Shown here: piece after piece, positions 25,515 to 32,645 of the stretch
Position numbering within the stretch: the stretch's first letter is position 1
Layout of the letters: each line of letters begins with the position of its first letter
Source: Oxalobacteraceae bacterium
GTDB taxonomy: Bacteria; Pseudomonadota; Gammaproteobacteria; Burkholderiales; Burkholderiaceae_D
Length of the DNA: 63,134 bases
NCBI GenBank assembly: GCA_027485795.1
Contig: JAIXQK010000176.1
Span: 1-63,134 of the forward strand
Reading direction: 5' to 3'
Notes under the pieces: model-generated
Database searches by the model: none
Seen by the model: the letters and a program-made list of their open reading frames with translations, nothing else
What the model was told of the DNA's origin: nothing
Position numbers and translations under genes: made by a program

Positions 25515-27353
25515 ATGCTGCTCGCGGAACACTCAGTAACCGACGCAATGCCGCTCACACCCCACAGCGAGGGTGGGGAGACGCTCACACTCGGGCAGTT
25601 GTTCGCCACAGCAGAGCAATTGTGCAAGGCTGGCCAGAGCACTGTCGCTGTCGCGCTGTACCAAGACTGGTTGACCGACGACATGCAGCCACTGCGGCAT
25701 CTCGCATTCTTTAATCTAGGTTCGCTGCTACAAAGTATTAGCGACACCACGGGAGCACTGAACGCCTACCAAAACTGTTTGGCGATACAACCCGGGTTTC
25801 CGCAAGCGGTGATCAACTTGGGTTTAGTACAGGAGAGCTTAGGTCAAACTGACGAGGCACTTCAGACATGGTCTACCCTGCCGGGGCAACGCCTGCTACA
25901 AGATCAGGCTACCGATCAGATGGTGACTTTAGCGCTGAACCATATCGGTCGCGTTCACGAGAATCACAAGCGCTACGATTTGGCCGAGCGTGCTTTACAT
26001 CAAAGCTTACTGATCAACCCAAAACAAGCGGCTGCGATTCAGCACTGGGTTCATATTCGACAAAAAGCCTGTATGTGGCCGGTATACCGAACACTGCCCG
26101 GGCTCAGTATGAATGACTTGCTGATGGCGACTTCACCGCTGGCCATGTTGGCGCTGAGTGACGACCCGGTACAACAACTACTGACATCCCATGCCTTTGT
26201 TGGCCGCACCTACAGTTTCAATGAGGAATATCTCGGACCGCGACAACCGTGGCCACACGCCAAGCTTAGGATTGGCTATGTCTCAGGCGACTTATGTGTG
26301 CATGCCGTTGGCTTGCTGCTGGCCGAGACATTAGAGGCCCATGATCGCGAGCGTTTCGAGATTTATGGCTATGACTTCAGCCCGGAGGATGGTAGCTCGC
26401 ATCGAATGCGACTCCTACGAGGCTTTGATCAAGTAAGACCTATTCATGGACTGACAGATCGCGAAGCAGCGCAACTGATAGTCAGCGATGAGATTGATGT
26501 ACTGATTGATCTGCATGGGCTATCCAACGGTGCCCGCCCCGGTATCTTCGCGCTACACCCGGCACCGCTGCAAGGGACATGGCTCGGCTTCATCGGTACG
26601 ACTGCAATGCCGTGGCTGGACTTTGTCATCACTGACCGGCAAGTTCACCCTGATTCAGACAGCCCGTATTTTTCAGAGAAACCCCTGTACGTCGACGGTA
26701 GTTTTCTGCCCTTATGCGCTCCCAGCGCGCCACCAAGACACGCAAGCCGTGAGGAATTCGGATTGCCCGCAGATGCCTTCGTGATGGCGTCTTTCGGTAA
26801 TGTCTACAAGCTGCATCGTGAGTTGTTTGATCGCTGGCTGTCGATTTTACGCAGAGCACCGCATGCGCTGCTCTGGTTGATCGACGATAACCCAAATGCG
26901 CGCAATCAGTTAATGGACTATGCGCAACGTGCGGGCGCAGATGTTTCTCGCATTCGCTTTAGCCCTCGCGTGCATCACGCCGAGTACCGGGCGTATTTGT
27001 CAGTCGCCGATCTGTTCCTCGATACCTGGCCCTATAACTGCGGCTCGACCACCAATGATGTGATCGGTGTCGGTACGCCGCTGCTGACCGTCACCGGCCA
27101 TAGCATGGTCTCGCGTATGGGGTCTAGCGTACTGCACGCACTGAACGCTGGCGCTATGGTGGCGCACGATTTGGATCACTACGAAGAAATCGCCGTCGCA
27201 CTCGCCCATGGCGAGATGAAGGCCCCAGAGATACAACTTACGCCGGCACTGGCCGAGCAACTGAATTATCGGCGCGTCCGATCACTTGAGAACGAATTGA
27301 TTCATCGATTAAGCACACTCGCTGCTAACAACACCAACCTAGTAGAGGTTTGA
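25515..27353 (+). CDS. O-GlcNAc-transferase-like glycosyltransferase (GT41) with TPRs
   Basis: A 612-residue protein. About three TPR units (AFFNLGSLLQS, AVINLGLVQES, ALNHIGRVHEN) are followed by a GT41/SPINDLY-type catalytic region: IGYVSGDLCVHAVG with the active-site His, DVLIDLHGLSNGARPGIFAL, FGNVYKLHRELFDRW with the UDP-binding Lys, and DTWPYNCGSTTNDVIGVGTP with the nucleotide-binding Thr/Asp set. Such enzymes attach a sugar to Ser or Thr of proteins in the cytoplasm. Its stop is one base before the start of a giant Ser/Thr-rich repeat protein, the natural candidate substrate. The ATG at 25515 is used; 25548 is possible. Confidence 0.85.
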   Translation: MLLAEHSVTDAMPLTPHSEGGETLTLGQLFATAEQLCKAGQSTVAVALYQDWLTDDMQPLRHLAFFNLGSLLQSISDTTGALNAYQNCLAIQPGFPQAVINLGLVQESLGQTDEALQTWSTLPGQRLLQDQATDQMVTLALNHIGRVHENHKRYDLAERALHQSLLINPKQAAAIQHWVHIRQKACMWPVYRTLPGLSMNDLLMATSPLAMLALSDDPVQQLLTSHAFVGRTYSFNEEYLGPRQPWPHAKLRIGYVSGDLCVHAVGLLLAETLEAHDRERFEIYGYDFSPEDGSSHRMRLLRGFDQVRPIHGLTDREAAQLIVSDEIDVLIDLHGLSNGARPGIFALHPAPLQGTWLGFIGTTAMPWLDFVITDRQVHPDSDSPYFSEKPLYVDGSFLPLCAPSAPPRHASREEFGLPADAFVMASFGNVYKLHRELFDRWLSILRRAPHALLWLIDDNPNARNQLMDYAQRAGADVSRIRFSPRVHHAEYRAYLSVADLFLDTWPYNCGSTTNDVIGVGTPLLTVTGHSMVSRMGSSVLHALNAGAMVAHDLDHYEEIAVALAHGEMKAPEIQLTPALAEQLNYRRVRSLENELIHRLSTLAANNTNLVEV

Positions 27354-27354
27354 T

Positions 27355-30300
27355 ATGGCAACTTCATCCGTCAACTCCAGCACAGCGGCAACGGTCTACG
27401 TACCGGTCACCACTGCGGAATTCGCAGCACTTGACTCTACGGCCGTCAGCAAGCTGACCACAACATCCATCAGCACGATGACGGCTGATCAGCTCTCCAA
27501 AATCTCGCCGGATGCACTGACTGGACTAAGCTCCAGCCAGCTCGCCGCACTTCCGACCGGATTGATCAGCTCGATCAGCACCGATCAGTTGGTGGCACTT
27601 GGCTCGAAACAGCTCGCAGGGCTGACGACCGGCGCTTCAGGCCAGATCAGACAGCTGAGTGCCAATCAGCTTAAAGCACTCAATACGGAACAAGTCAGTG
27701 GCCTCAGCTCGACGCAAATCGCCAGCCTCACGGCGAATCAGACCTCAGCATTACTACCAGAGCAGATCCCTTTCCTAAGTCTGACGGCTATCCCGGCACT
27801 CAGCACTGGGCAAATCGAGGCAATGACGAGTCAGCAATTCAGTGCTCTTAGCACAGCGCAGTTACGCAACCTGACGCCGGTACAACTTGCAGCGATTGAG
27901 AGTTCTGATCTTCTTTCCTTGAGTGAAGAACAAGTCGCCTCACTATCCGACACACAAGTTGCTGCACTCACCAGTGCGCAAGTTGCAAGTCTGCTGACCC
28001 CCACTGCTAAATTTTTTACGGTAACGCAGATGGGGAACCTGAATAATGACGCGGTTAAAGCGTTGACAACAGCGCAATTGCGAGAGCTGACTGAGGATCA
28101 AATTCGAGGCCTGAGTTCAACCCAAGTACAGAGCCTCACTTCTGAGCAACTGAATGGGCTACTTGATTACCAATTACAAGCCATCGAGACTGGCGACCTC
28201 GCTGCCATCGACACTTCCGTCTTTGCAGCACTGACGCCATCACAGATTGCCAACTTATCGACCGCACAAATCGCCGCAATTACCTCCGCTCAGATGCGGG
28301 CAATGAGTAATGACCAGATCAATGGCTTATCTGAGGATCAGATTGCGAGTGTACAGACCGGCGATATCGCGGCACTGTCGACGAGTCAGGTGAGAGCACT
28401 CACCGATCGCGTCATCTCTACATTGGGAAGTAATCAGATTCAGGCACTCAGCACCGCTGCAGTAGCAGCCCTGGATACATCACAGCTGGATGCCCTCAGT
28501 GAGGACCAAATACGTGCCATGACATCAGTTCAGGTGCGCTCACTCAGCGCAGCGCAACTGAATGGATTGGCACAATATCAGATGCAGGCGATCGAGACGG
28601 CTGACTTGGCTGCAATCTCGAACGCAACCATCGCCCAAATATCCAACAATGCTTTTGCTCGACTGTCGACTGGCCAAATTGTGGCGCTCACATCGGCACA
28701 GGTACGTTCACTCTCTCCAGCACAGATCAATACGCTATCAGCTGATCAAATCGCAGCATTTGAGACCGCTGATATTGCAGCCTTGACGCCAGCACAGGTA
28801 GGTGGCTTGAATAACACCGCCATAGCAGGTCTGACGGGCGCACAAGTCGCAGCAATTAGCCCACTGGCGGTGAAAGGCCTCAGTGCGCCTCAGATGCAGA
28901 CCCTTTCAGAGGATCAGCTGCGTGCTATGGGGTCGGCACAAATTCGTAATCTCAGTGCCGGACAAATTGGTGCCCTCAGCTTGGAACAATTGCAGGCGGT
29001 CGATCCTTCTGATCTAGCTACCGTGCCGCCTGCAACGATTGCCCAGATTCATCCCAATAGTTTCGCGTTCCTGACAACAGGTCAATTAGCTGGGCTAACC
29101 TCAGCGCAAGTGCGCGTACTGCGCGGAGATCAAATCAATGCACTTAGCGTTGATCAGCTTGGCAGTTTGGAGACGGTGGATGTCAACGCCTTGACCGCCT
29201 CACAAATCAAGAGCCTAAGTGGTAACACGATTGCCGCACTATCGACACAGCAGGTACAGGCATTTAGCACCAATGCGATCAGAGGTCTCGGCAATTCCCA
29301 ACTCAATGGACTATCGGATGAGCAATTACGTGCCTTAACGTCTTCTCAGATCCGAGTCATGACGCCGGCTCAGTTGAATCAATTGACGGAGGCGCAGTTA
29401 CAAGCGATTGATGTGGGTGATATTGCGGCACTACCGCCTTCAACCATTGGCTCGCTAAATGCAGCTAAGTTCGCCCAATTGACGACCACACAGCTTGCAG
29501 GCTTGAATGCCGACCAAGCAAGGGCGCTTTCACCCAGCCAACTCGCCAATCTGGGTACGGCACAATTCTCTAGCTTGAACACCGCCACCATTGCTGCGTT
29601 AAATCCGACTGCATTGACGCCGTTGACCTCAACGCTGCTACGGTCGCTGACTAGCTCGCAAGTGGCAGCGTTAAGCCCTTCGCAAATTCGGGCGTTTACC
29701 GTTTCGGCTGATATAAACAAATTATCCGGCACCCAATTCGGCCAACTTTCTTCTACGGCGATCTCAGCACTGACATCGACACAGGTAGGCTTTCTGGATG
29801 CCAGTGCAATCGGTCAAATCGCTACAACAAATAAACTTACTTCGTTGACGCCGACAGCTATTGGCAGTGTGCGACCGACGGCGCTGAGCGCACTTACCTC
29901 GGATCAAATTGGTAATCTGACTACTGCTCAGCTGCGAGGGCTGACGGCAGCACAGCTCGATGCAGTGACATCTCAGTTACCTGGACTGGACAGCACCGAT
30001 ATCGCGGCGCTTAACCCTTCGGCTCTGAGACTGACTGCGGCAGTTATCGGTCAGTTGAGCTCCGTCCAAGCGGCAGCGCTCACCAATGATCAGCTCCGTG
30101 GGTTGTCCCCAATACAGTTGAACAGCCTGACCAATGCCGCCATTTTAGGGTTACGGTCCACTCAAATACAAGCACTAACGACAACCCAGGTTTCAGAGCT
30201 GAGCAGTACCCAACTGAACCGTCTGAGCTCGGCACAAGTACGCGCGTTGCGTCCCACGCAGCTATTAGCGCTGATGGCAAGCGCTTCGGATTCGAAACCC

Positions 30301-30594
30301 GCTCAGATTCCAGATTTGAGTAGCTCCGTGATATCACAACTGACGACATCGCAAGTCCGGAGCCTATCGAATGCACAGATTCAAGTATTAACTTCAAGTC
30401 AGCTACCGAGACTAAACACCGCTCAAGTGGCGGCATTCACGGGCAGTCAAATCAGCGCGTTAAGTGACTCACAACTAGCCAGCTTTATCAACGCTCAGCT
30501 GAGTGCTTTGACCGCCGCTCAAAAATCGGTATTAACGAGCACTCAAACGGCGGCACTTTCTCCCGCACAGAGAACCCTACTGGGGATTGCCTGA
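27355..30594 (+). CDS. Giant octapeptide-repeat protein
   Basis: A 1079-residue protein built, after about 20 Ser/Thr-rich residues, of roughly 130 tandem octapeptides with the consensus (S/T)-x-x-Q-(I/V/L/M)-x-x-(L/I/M), for example STAQIAAI, TSAQVRSL, SEDQIRAM. There is no Cys, Trp is absent and no classical signal peptide is present. Regular spacing of Gln and aliphatic residues suggests a solenoid. Almost every octad offers Ser or Thr, fitting glycosylation by the GT41 enzyme whose gene ends one base upstream; GAGG precedes the ATG. A strong terminator follows. Similar repeat proteins occur in other proteobacteria as I recall, without known function. Secretion route not evident. Confidence 0.88.
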   Translation: MATSSVNSSTAATVYVPVTTAEFAALDSTAVSKLTTTSISTMTADQLSKISPDALTGLSSSQLAALPTGLISSISTDQLVALGSKQLAGLTTGASGQIRQLSANQLKALNTEQVSGLSSTQIASLTANQTSALLPEQIPFLSLTAIPALSTGQIEAMTSQQFSALSTAQLRNLTPVQLAAIESSDLLSLSEEQVASLSDTQVAALTSAQVASLLTPTAKFFTVTQMGNLNNDAVKALTTAQLRELTEDQIRGLSSTQVQSLTSEQLNGLLDYQLQAIETGDLAAIDTSVFAALTPSQIANLSTAQIAAITSAQMRAMSNDQINGLSEDQIASVQTGDIAALSTSQVRALTDRVISTLGSNQIQALSTAAVAALDTSQLDALSEDQIRAMTSVQVRSLSAAQLNGLAQYQMQAIETADLAAISNATIAQISNNAFARLSTGQIVALTSAQVRSLSPAQINTLSADQIAAFETADIAALTPAQVGGLNNTAIAGLTGAQVAAISPLAVKGLSAPQMQTLSEDQLRAMGSAQIRNLSAGQIGALSLEQLQAVDPSDLATVPPATIAQIHPNSFAFLTTGQLAGLTSAQVRVLRGDQINALSVDQLGSLETVDVNALTASQIKSLSGNTIAALSTQQVQAFSTNAIRGLGNSQLNGLSDEQLRALTSSQIRVMTPAQLNQLTEAQLQAIDVGDIAALPPSTIGSLNAAKFAQLTTTQLAGLNADQARALSPSQLANLGTAQFSSLNTATIAALNPTALTPLTSTLLRSLTSSQVAALSPSQIRAFTVSADINKLSGTQFGQLSSTAISALTSTQVGFLDASAIGQIATTNKLTSLTPTAIGSVRPTALSALTSDQIGNLTTAQLRGLTAAQLDAVTSQLPGLDSTDIAALNPSALRLTAAVIGQLSSVQAAALTNDQLRGLSPIQLNSLTNAAILGLRSTQIQALTTTQVSELSSTQLNRLSSAQVRALRPTQLLALMASASDSKPAQIPDLSSSVISQLTTSQVRSLSNAQIQVLTSSQLPRLNTAQVAAFTGSQISALSDSQLASFINAQLSALTAAQKSVLTSTQTAALSPAQRTLLGIA
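28177..29808 (+). repeat. 408-bp higher-order repeat inside the octapeptide gene
   Basis: A landmark coding Q-A-(I/V) followed by an acidic octad (QAIETGDL, QAIETADL, QAVDPSDL, QAIDVGDI) begins at 28177, 28585, 28993 and 29401, exactly 408 bp (136 residues, 17 octads) apart. Within each unit the order of atypical octads is kept: a TIAQI-like octad, an F-containing octad, then TSAQVR and DQI octads. A shorter related unit begins at 27889, 288 bp earlier. Confidence 0.8.
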
Positions 30595-30611
30595 TCTCAG
30601 GCTAGCAGGAA

Positions 30612-30640
30612 TCCCCAGCGAATACTCGTTGGGGGGTTTT
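30612..30640 (+). terminator. Terminator of the GT41/octapeptide operon
   Basis: TCCCCAGCGA, loop ATAC, TCGTTGGGGGG then TTTT, with one G-T wobble pair in a nine-pair stem; 18 bp after the stop codon. Confidence 0.8.
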
Positions 30641-30705
30641 ACCCGTTAGATGAATTCACCACATCCACAAGTGCGTTAACACCCACTCGCTAAGGTAACG
30701 CGACG

Positions 30706-30738
30706 CAAAAAAATTGCCCGCGCACTGCGCGGGCAAAA
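30706..30738 (-). terminator. Terminator of the small minus-strand gene
   Basis: On the minus strand GCCCGCGC, loop AGT, GCGCGGGC, then AATTTTTTT: an eight-pair GC stem with a U tract, 38 bp after the stop of the gene at 30776. Confidence 0.88.
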
Positions 30739-30775
30739 CCCAAAACTCCGTTTCCGAAGAGCAGGGAGGAGACAA

Positions 30776-30979
30776 TCAGTTCACGAACGCGACGCGGTCT
30801 GCAGTGTTACGCAGCGTGGCGCGGAAATCTTTACCTTGCTCGGTGGGTGGTACCCAGCCATGACGGCGCCAGATGGACTGCACGTTGTCAAAGGCGCCAC
30901 GACCCTGATGCGACACCGGAGTATTCGCAGCCATTGCCTTGGCTGTTGTTTCGATAATCATTCTTGCTTGATCGTACAT
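30776..30979 (-). CDS. Small hypothetical protein
   Basis: A 67-residue soluble protein starting with MYDQARMIIETTAKAM, chosen because AAGGGAG lies just upstream. The rest is basic and polar (GRGAFDNVQSIWRRHGWVPP). It has its own terminator, so it is a separate short transcription unit convergent with the octapeptide operon. No signal peptide or known family. Confidence 0.7.
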   Translation of the reverse strand: MYDQARMIIETTAKAMAANTPVSHQGRGAFDNVQSIWRRHGWVPPTEQGKDFRATLRNTADRVAFVN

Positions 30980-31393
30980 TGGGGCTCCCTTCCTAAATGG
31001 TGTCGGATCGATTCCGAATGCGAGAAAAGGCAGCAATTTATATGCCAATTAAAACGTCGAGATCCCGACAGTTGCTCGAAACCTGCGCAATCATTCTCTT
31101 AATCAGTACGTTTTGAATGGGCACGCCACAAAAGACGGTATGACCATCATGATTGCAATTTTTGCAAGTTCGAGATGGTGTCAATCACTCGTCCCGCCCC
31201 TACTCATCATTGATAGCCAAGGCTAGCCAACCATGGCATGTTATTTAGATAGCAATTAAACGAAGAAAAGTTGCTTTCTCATACGCAAAGTTTCTATCCA
31301 TGCAAAGATAAACAGAACTCGCTTGGTCGAGAGCATCCATCTTTACTCATAAAAATAATAATCAGCGCCGCCCTTATGCGGAGAACAAATACG
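30980..31393. other. Intergenic region before the outer-membrane-protein-like gene
   Basis: A 414-bp AT-rich stretch with no gene-like frame. It holds an interrupted palindrome, TTGCAA-TTT-TTGCAA (31153-31167), a possible operator between the divergent genes. No promoter could be called with confidence. Confidence 0.4.
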
Positions 31394-32299
31394 ATGCCAA
31401 GACCTATCCTGCGCCGTCTATGCGCCTTTCTGCTCGCCAGCGCAGCCGGCCCAGTGCTCGCCGCGCAAAATGATCAGCAGCCGACCGATTTCATTTCACT
31501 GCCAAATGGAACTGCCAATGTCGCACTGTATGCCGCTCGGCAGTCCTTCGACGGGCTTTGGAAAAACGGGATCAAGACCCCACGAGTAGAAGGCTCAACG
31601 AATCTAACGGTGCTTCGTGCAAACTGGCACTTCTCACTAGGCGAAGAAGGTAAATACACGATTGCGCCATTAGTAGCGCTATCCGCGATCGAGACAAACG
31701 CTAATGCGCCATCGGCGCCCCTGCTGAGGGGCACAGCATCGGGCGTCGGTGACCTCCGCTTGGGTACAGCTTTCTGGTTTTACAGTGATCACGCCAATCG
31801 CGAATATCTGATGGCAACTGTGATCGTGTCCTTGCCTACCGGCGCCTATACGCCGACGCAATCCGTCAATATCGGTGAGAACCGAACGAAGACCGTGCTC
31901 TCTTTAGGATGGATGCAACCGCTGGGGTCACGCTGGGTTCTCGACCTCGTACCGGAGGTCGCATTTTTTGGTGACAATAAAGAATACATCGGCATTAATC
32001 GGCTCGGGAATAGCCGACTTAGTCAGGATATGGCATATGCAATGAGCGGGACGTTGCGCTACAAAGCAACCCAAGCTATCCATTGGTATGGCACTGCTCA
32101 AGTGAACCGTGGCGGGGCGACACAGCTAAATGGCGCTGTATTGACCGGCGCACCCGACAATACTCGTTTAGCACTAGGTGCTCTGATTTTCAGCTCAGAT
32201 AAAAGTCAGATTCAGCTACGTTACGCCAGAGATGTACAGATTGAAAATGGCTTTCGAAATACTGGCGAAATCCTGTTGCGATGGTCGACTGTTTTCTGA
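31394..32299 (+). CDS. Outer-membrane transporter-like protein (phenol MetA-type)
   Basis: A 301-residue exported protein. The ATG at 31394 follows GCGGAGA and starts a signal peptide (ILRRLCAFLLASAAGPVLA). The mature part alternates polar and hydrophobic residues in beta strands and has the features of the MetA-pathway phenol degradation-like family: TNLTVLRANWHF, GVGDLRLGTAFWFY, VSLPTGAYTP, GWMQPLGSRWVLDL, and a terminal strand ILLRWSTVF ending in Phe, as for outer-membrane barrels. Probably a small-molecule channel. Its neighbours do not reveal the substrate. Confidence 0.75.
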   Translation: MPRPILRRLCAFLLASAAGPVLAAQNDQQPTDFISLPNGTANVALYAARQSFDGLWKNGIKTPRVEGSTNLTVLRANWHFSLGEEGKYTIAPLVALSAIETNANAPSAPLLRGTASGVGDLRLGTAFWFYSDHANREYLMATVIVSLPTGAYTPTQSVNIGENRTKTVLSLGWMQPLGSRWVLDLVPEVAFFGDNKEYIGINRLGNSRLSQDMAYAMSGTLRYKATQAIHWYGTAQVNRGGATQLNGAVLTGAPDNTRLALGALIFSSDKSQIQLRYARDVQIENGFRNTGEILLRWSTVF

Positions 32300-32324
32300 T
32301 GAATGCTACTTCAGTAGTATTAGA

Positions 32325-32633
32325 TCAAGTCCTGACATCCAGCTTCTGACCCATCGTCGATTTTGATGATGTAGGTGCCACGCCACCGCGGTCGTACGTA
32401 AGTTTCCGCAACAACTCACCTGTGGCACCATCAGAAACAGTCACCGTCATGGAATGATTGCGGTGATCAACAGTAAACGCCATCTTTGATGTCAGCGTCG
32501 ACGCATTTGCGCTAGTACTCTCCTGTCTTTGTTGCCGCTCAACGGTCTGTTTCATCAAGTTGCGACTGTTGGTCGGAACCTGCCGTGACGGCAGTGCCGA
32601 GGTCGGGAGTTTAGAGGCTGTCGCATTCATCAT
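32325..32633 (-). CDS. FlaG-like protein
   Basis: A 102-residue protein. The N-terminal half is polar and probably disordered; the C-terminal half (MAFTVDHRNHSMTVTVSDGA, TGELLRKL) resembles FlaG domains, which read like F-x-V-D...V-x-V-x-D-x-x-T-G-E-x-I-R. FlaG proteins affect filament length in flagellated bacteria. It starts 12 bp after the TerB-domain gene ends on the same strand, so it is probably part of that unit rather than a flagellin operon; no flagellin is in the window. Similarity is moderate. Confidence 0.6.
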   Translation of the reverse strand: MMNATASKLPTSALPSRQVPTNSRNLMKQTVERQQRQESTSANASTLTSKMAFTVDHRNHSMTVTVSDGATGELLRKLTYDRGGVAPTSSKSTMGQKLDVRT

Positions 32634-32645
32634 GATTCACCCACA

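Noticed and set aside
27355-30594. Octapeptide gene considered as an RTX toxin or pentapeptide-repeat protein
   Set aside because: No GGxGxDxxx calcium repeats and the period is 8 residues, not 5; no type I secretion genes nearby.
31286-31311. CAAAG...GATAA pattern as a flagellar sigma-28 promoter before the outer-membrane-protein-like gene
   Set aside because: The spacing is one base short and the -10 box lacks GCC; too weak to call.
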